DNA of 64,000 nucleotides, taken from Sphingomonas sp. LT1P40. GTDB taxonomy: Bacteria > Pseudomonadota > Alphaproteobacteria > Sphingomonadales > Sphingomonadaceae. Made by a program: the position numbers and the translations under genes. Under the pieces are notes generated by a model. That model worked only from the letters and a program-made list of their open reading frames with translations. It was not told the DNA's origin and searched no databases. Every line of letters begins with the position of its first letter. The stretch's first letter is position 1. Shown here piece after piece: positions 54,651 to 62,708 of the stretch. The stretch is from contig NZ_JAXOJT010000001.1 in the NCBI RefSeq assembly GCF_036663835.1, positions 1,860,001-1,924,000 on the forward strand, read 5' to 3'.

Positions 54651-55139
54651 ATGCCCAAAATCACCCCCTGCATCTGGTCGAATCACACCGCCGAGGAACA
54701 GGCGAATTTCTACGTAAGCCTGCTGCCCGATGGCAAGATCACGCGGGTTGAGCGCACGCCGACCGACACGCCTTCGCAAAAGGCCGGTGCCGTCATCGTC
54801 GTGATGTTTCATCTCGGCGGACTCGATTATGTCCTGCTCAACGGCGGCCCGATGTTTCAGCAGTCGGAGGCGGTCAGCCTGATGATCCATACCGACGATC
54901 AGACCGAAACCGACCGGATCTGGAACGCGATCGTCGGCAATGGCGGCGCGGAAAGCATGTGCGGCTGGTGCAAGGACAAATGGGGTTTCAACTGGCAGGT
55001 CACGCCGAACCGGCTGATGGAACTGGTTTACGACAACCCCGACCCCGCCAGCGCCAAGCGTGCGATGGAGGCGATGATGACGATGCAAAAGATCGATATC
55101 GCCGCGATCGAAGCCGCTGCGGCCGGACAGGAGGCGTAA
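54651..55139 (+). CDS. PhnB-like VOC protein
   Basis: 162 residues. ITPCIWSNHTAEEQANFYVS and VMFHLGGLDYVLLNGGPMF, WGFNWQVTPNRLMELVYDNP are typical of the PhnB/3-demethylubiquinone methyltransferase-like VOC group. It is probably not a methyltransferase. The gene lies 25 nt after the first VOC gene, in the same direction, and is followed 1 nt later by the GST gene. Confidence 0.82.
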   Translation: MPKITPCIWSNHTAEEQANFYVSLLPDGKITRVERTPTDTPSQKAGAVIVVMFHLGGLDYVLLNGGPMFQQSEAVSLMIHTDDQTETDRIWNAIVGNGGAESMCGWCKDKWGFNWQVTPNRLMELVYDNPDPASAKRAMEAMMTMQKIDIAAIEAAAAGQEA

Positions 55140-55140
55140 C

Positions 55141-55797
55141 ATGACCGTCGAGATCACCGGCTTCGACTGGGTTCCCGATTTCGCCAAGGGGTTCGTCCGC
55201 GACCTGCGCCCGCGCTGGGCGTGCGAGGAAATCGGGCTGCCCTATGAAATGCGGCTGCTCAACGCCGCCGCCCCGCGTCCCGACAGCTATTTTCAGGAAC
55301 AGCCTTGGGGACAGGTGCCCGCAATGGTGGACGAACAGTTGCACCTGTTCGAGAGCGGCGCGATCCTGCTCCATCTGGGCGAAAAGGACGAACGGCTGCT
55401 GCCGCGCGCGCCACAGGCCCGCGCCACTGCGATCAGCTGGCTGTTCGCCGCCTATAACAGCGTCGAGCCGCTAATGTTCGAGCTGTCGAACATCGAGATT
55501 TTCGCGGCGGGCGAGCAATGGGCCGAACTGCGCCGCCCCAGCCTGATGGACTTTGCGGGCAAGCGCTTCGATCGCCTCGCCGCCGCAATGGCGGGCCGCG
55601 ACTGGCTCGCCGGCCAGTTCAGCATCGCCGACATCGCCATGGCGACGGTGCTGCGTCAGGTCGAAGGCAGCGGCCTGATCGAGGATCGCCCGGTGCTCAT
55701 GGCGTATCTGCAACGAGCTATCGCAAGACCCGCGTTCAAGGCGGCACTCGCCGCGCAACTCGCCGATTTCAAACCCGCGCCCGCAGGCGTATCCTGA
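55141..55797 (+). CDS. Glutathione S-transferase
   Basis: 218 residues. N-terminal thioredoxin-like fold with PRWACEEIGLPYEMRLLN, the cis-Pro site WGQVPAMVDE and ESGAILLHLGEK, and a C-terminal helical domain with WLAGQFSIADIAMATVLRQ. It conjugates glutathione to electrophiles; the type is close to the beta/theta bacterial classes. It lies in the HxlR-linked gene run. Confidence 0.88.
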   Translation: MTVEITGFDWVPDFAKGFVRDLRPRWACEEIGLPYEMRLLNAAAPRPDSYFQEQPWGQVPAMVDEQLHLFESGAILLHLGEKDERLLPRAPQARATAISWLFAAYNSVEPLMFELSNIEIFAAGEQWAELRRPSLMDFAGKRFDRLAAAMAGRDWLAGQFSIADIAMATVLRQVEGSGLIEDRPVLMAYLQRAIARPAFKAALAAQLADFKPAPAGVS

Positions 55798-55819
55798 TCT
55801 TATCACGAGGAGAGAAACC

Positions 55820-56542
55820 ATGACCTATGTCGAAGGATTCCTGACCCCCGTCCCCACCGCCAACAAGGATGAATATCAAAAGCACGCCGAGGGCGCGGTG
55901 GACCTTTTCCGCAGCCTGGGCGCGACCCGCTTCGTCGAAGCGTGGGGCGACGACGTGCCGGACGGCAAGATCAACGATCTGAAGAAATCGGTGAATCTGA
56001 AGGATGATGAGACCGTGCTGTTCAGCTGGCTCGAATATCCGGACAAGGCGACCCGCGACGCCGCGAACGAAAAGATGATGAACGACCCCGACATCGCGGC
56101 ATCGATGGGCGACATGCCGTTCGACGGCAGCCGCATGATCTTTGCCGGGTTCGAATCGATCGTCGATACCGGCGCGCCCGCGACCCCCGGCTATGTCGAC
56201 GGCTATGTGCTTCCCGTGCCCGCGGGCAACAAGGAAGCGTACCGCGAAATGGCGCAGGACATGACGGCGCTGTTCGAGGAGTTCGGTGCGCTGCGCGTGG
56301 TCGAGGCGTGGGGCGAAGACACGCCCGACGGCAAGGTCACCGACTATAACCGCGCCACGCTGAAGAAGGACGACGAGGCGGTGGTCTATAGCTGGGTCGA
56401 ATGGCCCGACAAGGCGACCCGCGACGCCGGCTGGGCCAAGATGATGGAAGACGAGCGGATGAAGCCCAAGGGCGAGCCCCCGTTCGACGGCAAGCGCATG
56501 ATGTGGGGCGGCTTCGCCCCGATCCTCGACGCAAAGAGCTGA
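55820..56542 (+). CDS. Tandem DUF1428 protein
   Basis: 240 residues made of two homologous halves. Each has Y-V-[ED]-G-x-x-x-PVPxxNK, then VEAWGxDxPDGK, W-[LV]-E-[YW]-PDKATRD and [FP]FDG-x-RM-[IM]-[FW]-x-GF. DUF1428 folds as a dimeric alpha-beta barrel; usually it is a single domain of about 115 residues, so this is an internal duplication forming an intramolecular dimer. No function is established. Confidence 0.85.
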   Translation: MTYVEGFLTPVPTANKDEYQKHAEGAVDLFRSLGATRFVEAWGDDVPDGKINDLKKSVNLKDDETVLFSWLEYPDKATRDAANEKMMNDPDIAASMGDMPFDGSRMIFAGFESIVDTGAPATPGYVDGYVLPVPAGNKEAYREMAQDMTALFEEFGALRVVEAWGEDTPDGKVTDYNRATLKKDDEAVVYSWVEWPDKATRDAGWAKMMEDERMKPKGEPPFDGKRMMWGGFAPILDAKS

Positions 56543-56550
56543 GCCCAATT

Positions 56551-56682
56551 CCCTCTCCCTTTGGGAGAGGGAGGGAGCGCCATCGGCGTGGAAGGGTGAG
56601 GGCGAACGGTGGTAAGGCAGGTCGCCCTCACCCCCCACTCGGCTCCACCGAGCGGGTCCCTCCCTCTCCCGATGGAAGAGGG
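56551..56682. repeat. Palindromic intergenic repeat
   Basis: CCCTCTCCCTTTGGGAGAGG (56551-56570) and GGGTGAGGGC on the left mirror GCCCTCACCC and GGGTCCCTCCCTCTCCC on the right. It is the same family as 31703-31823. It lies between the DUF1428 and second VOC genes and may end or attenuate the upstream transcript. Confidence 0.75.
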
Positions 56683-56725
56683 TATTTGCGATCGCATCAC
56701 CTGTTGAAAAAAACGGAGACCCATC

Positions 56726-57517
56726 ATGACCAATCGCCATGGCAGCTGGATCTGGTACGAACTGATGACCCCCGACGCTGCGGCCTCGAAAGCATTCTAC
56801 GACACGGTCGTCGGCTGGAACATCGACACCGACTCCGCGACGCCCGGCGATGTCGAATATCGCATGATCGTGGCATCCGACGGCAATGCCGGGGGCATGC
56901 TGACGCTCAATGCCGATATGCTCGCGGGCGGCGCAAAGCCGGGCTGGCTCGGCTATGTCGGCGTCGATGACGTCGATGCGACCGTCGAAAACCTCAAAGC
57001 AGCGGGCGGCGCGATTCACATGCCGCCGCACGATATCCCCGGCGTCGGTCGCATGGCGATGGTCGCGGATCCGCAGGGCGTTCCTTTCTATGTCATGCGC
57101 GGTGCCAGCGACGAAGACAGCACGGCATTCCAGCGCATGGGTCTTGGCCATGTCAGCTGGAACGAGTTGCAGACCAGCGACGCGACTGCGGCATTCGATC
57201 TCTACAATACGCTGTTCGGCTGGGAAAAAGCCGGCGGCATTCAGATGCCCTGGGGCGAATACAGCTTTTTGCGCAACAAGGACGCGGGCGAGGCAATGGA
57301 TGCCGTGTGGGGCGCGATGATGCCGCGCGAAAAGCCCGAGCACCCGGTCGGCTGGACCTTCTATTTCCGCGTGCCCGATATCGAGGCGGCGCATGCGACG
57401 GTCAGCGAACTCGGCGGCACCCCGCTCACCGATCCGATGGAAGTCCCCGGCGGCGAGCGCGTGTTTCACGCCACCGATCCGCACGGCGCAGTCTTCGGGC
57501 TGGTTGCGCCCAAATGA
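56726..57517 (+). CDS. Two-domain VOC (glyoxalase-like) protein
   Basis: 263 residues with two VOC domains. Domain 1 includes WIWYELMTPDAAASKAFYDT and domain 2 includes LGHVSWNELQTSDATAAFDL and GERVFHATDPHGAVFGLVAP. It matches the CGA-type bacterial VOC protein (often named 27-kDa antigen Cfp30B-like). It overlaps the following reductase gene by 4 nt. Confidence 0.85.
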   Translation: MTNRHGSWIWYELMTPDAAASKAFYDTVVGWNIDTDSATPGDVEYRMIVASDGNAGGMLTLNADMLAGGAKPGWLGYVGVDDVDATVENLKAAGGAIHMPPHDIPGVGRMAMVADPQGVPFYVMRGASDEDSTAFQRMGLGHVSWNELQTSDATAAFDLYNTLFGWEKAGGIQMPWGEYSFLRNKDAGEAMDAVWGAMMPREKPEHPVGWTFYFRVPDIEAAHATVSELGGTPLTDPMEVPGGERVFHATDPHGAVFGLVAPK

Positions 57518-58170
57518 CCCGCCGCATCATCGGCGGCGCCTTTATCAGCCTAGACGGCGTGATTCAGGCACCCGGCGGCCCGGAGGAAGATCCCACTGGC
57601 AGCTTCCCCTATGGCGGCTGGCTGGCGACGATGTTCGACGAAGCGCTGGGCAACCAGATCGACAGCTTGTTGAAGCCGCCCTACGATCTGCTGCTCGGCC
57701 GCCGGACCTATGACATCTTCGCCGCGCACTGGCCCTTCAACACCGACGCGCCGGAAATTGCCGAGCCGTTCAACCAGTGCCGAAAATATGTGATGACCCG
57801 GTCGGACATGGCACTCGACTGGCAGAACAGCGAATGCGTGCCCGATCTCGATGCGCTGGCGGCGATCAAAGCCGGGGACGGACCGAACATCGTGATTCAG
57901 GGCAGCTCGACGCTCTACCCGCAACTGCTCGAACGCGGCCTGATCGATCGCCTGATCTTGATGATCGCACCGGTCGTACTGGGCACGGGCAAGCGCCTGT
58001 TCGGCGACGGCACCCCCGCCGGAAAATGGAGACTGATCGAGCATCGTACCGGCAGCGCCGGCATGTCGATGGCGACCTACGAACCCGCTGGCGCGATCGA
58101 AACCGGCTCCTTTGCGTCGGACGAACCGTCACCGCAGGAACTGGCGCGGCGGGAGAAACTGAAGGCCTAA
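57514..58170 (+). CDS. Dihydrofolate-reductase-family (RibD C-terminal-like) protein
   Basis: 218 residues. The N-terminal FISLDGVIQAPGG, the central DLLLGRRTYDIFAAHWP, and GPNIVIQGSSTLYPQLLERG followed by LIDRLILMIAPVVLGTGKRL are the family hallmarks of the RibD/DHFR fold. Most are of unknown reaction. The ATG overlaps the VOC stop (ATGA). The final 40 residues are a charged tail. Confidence 0.85.
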   Translation: MTRRIIGGAFISLDGVIQAPGGPEEDPTGSFPYGGWLATMFDEALGNQIDSLLKPPYDLLLGRRTYDIFAAHWPFNTDAPEIAEPFNQCRKYVMTRSDMALDWQNSECVPDLDALAAIKAGDGPNIVIQGSSTLYPQLLERGLIDRLILMIAPVVLGTGKRLFGDGTPAGKWRLIEHRTGSAGMSMATYEPAGAIETGSFASDEPSPQELARREKLKA

Positions 58171-58186
58171 GGCTGACCGCCAAATC

Positions 58187-58222
58187 TTGACAGAATCTCC
58201 TATTGTGGTAGTAGGAGAATAG
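58187..58222 (+). promoter_or_regulatory. Putative promoter with inverted repeat
   Basis: TTGACA (58187-58192) lies ahead of the dyad CTCCTA...TAGGAG (58197-58216 region), which also includes the ribosome site TAGGAG of the gene at 58223. The -10 is poor. The arrangement suggests a repressor-controlled short-leader promoter. Confidence 0.4.
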
Positions 58223-58798
58223 ATGCGCGATGCGGACCCCGTCCCCGCCACCACCGCCGGACACCCGGTCTGGCAACGCATCCGCCATTACCAGATCGGT
58301 CCCCCCGAAGCGGCGCTCTCCTTTACCGCCCGCCTTGCGCGCGAGAATGGCTGGAGCGCCACGATGGCGGCGCGGGTGATCGACGAATATCGCCGTTTCG
58401 CCTTCCTCGCCGTGACCGGCGATACCCAGATCACGCCCTCCGACGCCGTCGATCAGGCGTGGCACCTCCACCTCACCTACACCCGCGATTATTGGGAGCG
58501 CTTCTGTCCCGAAGTGCTCGGCACACCGCTCCATCACGGCCCCACTGCGGGCGGCGCGGAGGAACAGCACCGCTTCTTCCGCCAATATGCCGACACGCTC
58601 GCCCGGTACGAAGCCGCGTTCGGCGCACCGCCCCCTTCCGACATCTGGCCAGCGGCCGCACGGCGACTGCTGGACGATCCCCGCGCACGGCGGGTGCATC
58701 CGCGCGATGCGATCATCCTGTCCCGCCCGCAGGCCGCTCTGGTCCTGCTGATGTTTGCGGGACTGATCGCACTCGCGCTTTTTCTGGGAGTAAGCTGA
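58223..58798 (+). CDS. Glycine-rich-domain-protein-like (GRDP) membrane protein
   Basis: 191 residues. AVDQAWHLHLTYTRDYWERF and LGTPLHHGPTAGG are the conserved motif of the GRDP/DUF1399-like family, with the DxAWH histidines. A single C-terminal membrane helix lies near 172-190. It is followed 1 nt later by a TIGR04222 gene, with which it is often paired. The biochemical role is unknown. Confidence 0.78.
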   Translation: MRDADPVPATTAGHPVWQRIRHYQIGPPEAALSFTARLARENGWSATMAARVIDEYRRFAFLAVTGDTQITPSDAVDQAWHLHLTYTRDYWERFCPEVLGTPLHHGPTAGGAEEQHRFFRQYADTLARYEAAFGAPPPSDIWPAAARRLLDDPRARRVHPRDAIILSRPQAALVLLMFAGLIALALFLGVS

Positions 58799-58799
58799 C

Positions 58800-59627
58800 A
58801 TGCCCTTCGGCCCCTTTGACTGGACCGGCGGACCGTTTCTCACGCTTTATGGCGCGCTGCTGGTGATCGTCGTCATCCTCGGCTTCGTCATTCCCGCCCG
58901 ATTGCGCCCCGATGGCCGCGACCAGCGCGTCCGCGATCCCGATCAGCTCGCCTATCTCGCAGGTGGGCGCACACGCCTTGCCGACAGCATCGTCGCCCGC
59001 CTGCTCGCCGGCGGCGCACTGGCGATGCACGGCAAGAACAAGTTCGACATCCTCTCGCGCAGCGGCACGCGACCAGCCGACACCGGCGTCCTCGCGCTCA
59101 GCCCGCCGCTCGACTGGCCCCGCATCGAGCAAACGCTGCGCCCCACCGCCGACACGCTGGGCGAGCGGCTTCAGGCGATGGGCCTGATGCTCGACCGCGG
59201 CCAGCGCGCCAGCCTGCGCTATTGGGCGCTGCTGCCCTATCTTACGCTGCTGATGTTCGGCGTGACCAAATGGCTGATCGGCGATGCGCGCGAACGTCCG
59301 GTCGGCTTCCTGACCATCCTGCTGATCGTGACCGCGGTGTTCGCGCTCATCCGCGCGCTCAGCATCCCGAAACTGACGGTCGCCGGTGCCGACGCGCTGA
59401 CCGAAGCACAGGCGGACGCCGATCGCATCCGCCGCGCGCCGCTCCACGAGGAGATGGGCATGGCGGTCGCGCTGTTCGGCACCGGCGTGCTGGTCGGCTC
59501 CGAACTCGATGCCTTCCACAAGATGCGCGCCTCCAGCGGGGACAGTGGCGGCGGCGGCGACAGTTCATCCGGTGATGGGGACGGCGGCGGTGGTGGCTGC
59601 GGCGGTTGCGGCGGCGGCGGAGACTAG
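58800..59627 (+). CDS. TIGR04222-type membrane protein with Gly/Cys-rich tail
   Basis: 275 residues. One membrane helix at the N-terminus (about 14-32), then a domain with DPDQLAYLAGGRTRLADSIV, a central pair of helices (about 140-185), and a C-terminal tail of Gly, Ser and Asp ending GGGGGCGGCGGGGD. This plan fits the TIGR04222 family of unknown function. Its tail resembles that of the eukaryotic-like Gly-rich proteins and of some RiPP precursors, but no modifying enzyme is nearby. Confidence 0.78.
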   Translation: MPFGPFDWTGGPFLTLYGALLVIVVILGFVIPARLRPDGRDQRVRDPDQLAYLAGGRTRLADSIVARLLAGGALAMHGKNKFDILSRSGTRPADTGVLALSPPLDWPRIEQTLRPTADTLGERLQAMGLMLDRGQRASLRYWALLPYLTLLMFGVTKWLIGDARERPVGFLTILLIVTAVFALIRALSIPKLTVAGADALTEAQADADRIRRAPLHEEMGMAVALFGTGVLVGSELDAFHKMRASSGDSGGGGDSSSGDGDGGGGGCGGCGGGGD

Positions 59628-59633
59628 CGCGAC

Positions 59634-60239
59634 TTACGCGAAAGCAGGCGATGCTTTCAGCTGCTGATATGCCGCAATCGTCGCCTGCAACGCACCCTCA
59701 TGGCTGCGGTCGCCGCCATTGCGATCCGGATGGTACTTCCGTACCAGCTCCGAATAGCGCCGCCGCAGCGTCATTCGGTCCGCGTCGACGTCCAGCGCCA
59801 GCGCCTTCAGCGCCTCGCGGTCCTTGCCCGACAGCGGCTTCCCATCCTTCCGCTCCGCCGGCATCGCGTTTCGCCAGCGCGCGCTGATCGCATCCAGCGG
59901 ATCGTGGAAATCCGCCCATTTGGGTGGCCGGTCGGCACCGCCGCTGCCGTTGAACGCCCGCGTCTCGCTCGCCCAGCCGCCGAACGGCTTTTGCGCGTCA
60001 TGGATTTCCTCCGCGCTCATGCCCGTGAAATAATTATAGCCCGAATTGAACGCCCGCACATGATCGAGGCACAGCCAGCGATACTCGCCCGGCGCATCGC
60101 TCGGCCGCGCCCCGGCGACCAGCGGCGCCCGAAACTCGCCCGGCTCCGCGCATCCCGGCTCGGCGCACAGCCGTCCGGGCGCTTCGACCCGACCGTGAAA
60201 GCGCGAAGTAGGGCGGTCCTTTGGCGGCTGACGAGACAC
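59634..60239 (-). CDS. DnaJ-domain protein
   Basis: 201 residues from GTG 60239, with GGAG 6 nt upstream; a TTG at 60254 is an alternative. The C-terminal J domain reads DADRMTLRRRYSELVRKYHP with the HPD motif (DRNGGDRSHEGALQATIAAY), and the N-terminal part has a Cys-x-Pro-Gly pattern (CAEPGCAEPGEF) and FNSGYNYFTGMSAEEIHDA. It is the DnaJ that lies next to bolA and cobS in related genomes. It is divergent from bolA here. Confidence 0.85.
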   Translation of the reverse strand: MSRQPPKDRPTSRFHGRVEAPGRLCAEPGCAEPGEFRAPLVAGARPSDAPGEYRWLCLDHVRAFNSGYNYFTGMSAEEIHDAQKPFGGWASETRAFNGSGGADRPPKWADFHDPLDAISARWRNAMPAERKDGKPLSGKDREALKALALDVDADRMTLRRRYSELVRKYHPDRNGGDRSHEGALQATIAAYQQLKASPAFA

Positions 60240-60275
60240 TCGAACTCCGGGCAAAAAGCTGCCTATATAGGTGCG

Positions 60276-60563
60276 ATGACAAACCCTGCCACTGGCCCGA
60301 CGGCCGCTGAAATCACCGCCCGCCTAACCGACCAGCTCAGCCCGTCGCGGCTGGAGGTCATCAACGACAGCGCCAAACATCGCGGCCATAGCGGCGACGA
60401 CGGCAGCGGCGAATCGCACTTCACCGTCGTCATCGAAAGCGCGGCGTTCGCGGGCAAGTCCCGCCTCGACCGCCAACGCCTCGTCAACCGCGCGCTCGGC
60501 GACCTGATGATCGAGCGTATCCACGCCATGGCAATCCGCGCCACCGCTCCGGGGGAAGCATGA
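60276..60563 (+). CDS. bolA: BolA-family protein
   Basis: 95 residues. The class II KH-like fold is visible: DQLSPSRLEVINDSAKHRGH, HFTVVIESAAFAGKSRLDRQ, VNRALGDLMIERIHAMAIRA. The conserved Cys/His for iron-sulfur binding with Grx is replaced by the His in KHRGH and IHAMAI. It works with monothiol glutaredoxins in iron-sulfur metabolism or gene control. It overlaps the pirin gene by 4 nt. Confidence 0.9.
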   Translation: MTNPATGPTAAEITARLTDQLSPSRLEVINDSAKHRGHSGDDGSGESHFTVVIESAAFAGKSRLDRQRLVNRALGDLMIERIHAMAIRATAPGEA

Positions 60564-61459
60564 CCGACGACCTGTTCATCCACACGATTCAGCCCGTCAC
60601 CCACGATCTCGGCGGGTTCAAGGTCCATCGCACCTTGCCCTCGCGTCCGCGCACGATGGTCGGCCCGTTTATCTTCTTCGATCAGATGGGGCCGGCGCAT
60701 CTGGACGTCGGCACCGGCATCGACGTGCGCCCCCACCCGCACATCAACCTCGCCACGGTCACCTATCTGTTCGCGGGCGCGATCGACCATCGCGATTCGC
60801 TCGGCACCTTCGCCACGATCGAACCCGGCGCGGTGAACCTGATGACCGCCGGCAACGGCATCACCCACAGCGAACGCTCGCCCCAGTCCGAACGCGACGC
60901 CGGCCCCGATCTGTCCGGCATCCAGACCTGGCTCGCGCTCCCCGAGCGGTTCGAGGAAATGGACCCGGCGTTCGAGCATGTCGCCGCCGCCGACCTGCCC
61001 ACCGTCGAATATGGCAAGGCAAAGGCCCGCATCATCATGGGCAGCCTGTGGGGCGCGACTGCGCCGACCACCACCTATGCCGGGACGATCTACGCCGACA
61101 TCATCCTGGATGCCGATGGCAGCGTGCCGATCGACGCCGAAGCAGACGAACGCGCACTGTATGTCGCATCCGGCGAGGCGATGCTCGACGGCATGACCCT
61201 CGAACCGCAAACCCTCTACGTTCTCAAACCCGGCACCGCCGCCACGCTCCGCTCCCGCAGCGGCGGACAGGTCATGCTGTGCGGCGGCGAAGCCTTCACC
61301 ACCCCGCGCCATGTCTGGTGGAACTTCGTTTCCTCCGACCGCGACCGTATCAATCAAGCGAAGGAAGACTGGAAAGCGGGTCTGTTCCCCAAAGTCCCCG
61401 GCGACGACAAGGAATGGATTCCGATTCCCGAAGTCCCGAAAACGGTGAGCTATCCATGA
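60560..61459 (+). CDS. Pirin-family protein (bicupin)
   Basis: 299 residues. The N-terminal cupin has VGPFIFFDQMGPAHL, HPHINLATVTYLFAGAIDHR (metal His) and MTAGNGITHSER. Pirins are Fe-binding cupins, and some act as quercetin dioxygenases. It overlaps both bolA and the following hydrolase by 4 nt, so it is the middle of a three-gene translational set. Confidence 0.9.
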   Translation: MTDDLFIHTIQPVTHDLGGFKVHRTLPSRPRTMVGPFIFFDQMGPAHLDVGTGIDVRPHPHINLATVTYLFAGAIDHRDSLGTFATIEPGAVNLMTAGNGITHSERSPQSERDAGPDLSGIQTWLALPERFEEMDPAFEHVAAADLPTVEYGKAKARIIMGSLWGATAPTTTYAGTIYADIILDADGSVPIDAEADERALYVASGEAMLDGMTLEPQTLYVLKPGTAATLRSRSGGQVMLCGGEAFTTPRHVWWNFVSSDRDRINQAKEDWKAGLFPKVPGDDKEWIPIPEVPKTVSYP

Positions 61460-62331
61460 CCCTGCAACGCATCCCGCTCCCCACCGGCGTCGAACTGGAC
61501 GTCGCCACCGCTGGCGATCCCGCCGCGCCCGCGATCATTCTCCTCCACGGCTTCCCGGAGTCGCACCGCACCTGGCGGCACCAGATTCCCGAACTTGCCA
61601 AAACCCATTTCGTCATCGCCCCCGATCAGCGCGGTTTCGCCCGCTCGTCCAAGCCGGAAGGCGTCGAAAACTACACCCCCGACAAGACCGTCGCGGATCT
61701 GCTCGCGCTCGCCAGCCATTTCGGCAAGGACCGCTTCACCTTGGTCGGCCATGACTGGGGCGGCGCGATCGCGTGGATGGCCGCGCTCCAGCATCCCGAC
61801 CGGATCGAGCGGCTCATCATCGTCAACGCGCCGCACCCGTTCGTCTTTCAGAAGTCGCTCTACGACGATCTGCCCCAGCGCGCCGCCAGCCAGTATATCC
61901 GCGCCTTCCGCAACCCGGACATCGAGAAGCACGTCGCCGCAATGGGCCTCGGCAATTTCTTCGACACCAGTTTCGCCAAACATGCCGACCCCGCGTTGCT
62001 CGCCCCCGAACGCGACGCCTATCTCGATGAATGGAGCCAGCCCGGCGCGATGACCGCCATGCTCAACTGGTATCGCGCCAGCGCCATCGTCGTCCCCGCG
62101 ATGGACGAGACCCCCGACCGCCCCGCTTTTCTCGACGCTCCCTTCCCGCCGCTGCGCATGCCGGTGCTGGTCATCTGGGGCACCGGCGACACCGCGTTGC
62201 TCCCCGTCCAGCTGGAAGGGCTCAACGCGCTGGTCCCCGACCTGAAGATCGTCAAAATCGACGCGGGCCATTTCGTCCCGTGGGAAAAGCCCGAGGCGGT
62301 GACCACCGCGATCCACGACTGGCTGCCCTAA
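61456..62331 (+). CDS. Alpha/beta hydrolase (epoxide hydrolase/haloacetate dehalogenase-like)
   Basis: 291 residues. Oxyanion motif HGFPESHRTWRHQ, nucleophile Asp in LVGHDWGGAIAW, a cap domain, and the C-terminal His in AGHFVPWEKP. The HDW nucleophile points to epoxide hydrolase or fluoroacetate/haloacetate dehalogenase. It overlaps the pirin gene by 4 nt, and its stop overlaps that of the convergent DUF6157 gene. Confidence 0.88.
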   Translation: MTLQRIPLPTGVELDVATAGDPAAPAIILLHGFPESHRTWRHQIPELAKTHFVIAPDQRGFARSSKPEGVENYTPDKTVADLLALASHFGKDRFTLVGHDWGGAIAWMAALQHPDRIERLIIVNAPHPFVFQKSLYDDLPQRAASQYIRAFRNPDIEKHVAAMGLGNFFDTSFAKHADPALLAPERDAYLDEWSQPGAMTAMLNWYRASAIVVPAMDETPDRPAFLDAPFPPLRMPVLVIWGTGDTALLPVQLEGLNALVPDLKIVKIDAGHFVPWEKPEAVTTAIHDWLP

Positions 62332-62708
62332 CGGCTCCGCCGCATCCCCGGCTTCTTCACCACAGCCGTGTCCGCTACCAACCGCGCATAATCCACGCTC
62401 TCGACGGCAACCAGCGCGACCCGCGCCTCGCCATCCTGATGCAGGCCCCAGCCGAACTGCTTCACCAGCGGTGACGCCCGCAAACACGCCTGCGGCTTCG
62501 CAAAAAACTCGACCCGGCTCTTGTCTCCGCCCCGCGCGACATGCGCCGCGTGCAACAAATCGTCGCTCGTCATCGCATAGGGCTTGTCCAGCAACAGCGC
62601 ATATTGCGCCCCCGCCACGCTGTGCGGTTTCTCCGGCACCGTGCCCACGCTTACCGGAGAGTCCGGCGACACCGTGATCAGCGTATCGCGATAATTGGTC
62701 GTGTTCAT
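62328..62708 (-). CDS. DUF6157 protein
   Basis: 126 residues. The start [20 protein letters not shown] and QYALLLDKPYAMTSDDLLHA match the DUF6157 family, small soluble proteins without known function. The MNTT start at 62708 overlaps the stop of the DUF2332 gene (ATGA). The C-terminal end is basic. Confidence 0.8.
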   Translation of the reverse strand: MNTTNYRDTLITVSPDSPVSVGTVPEKPHSVAGAQYALLLDKPYAMTSDDLLHAAHVARGGDKSRVEFFAKPQACLRASPLVKQFGWGLHQDGEARVALVAVESVDYARLVADTAVVKKPGMRRSR

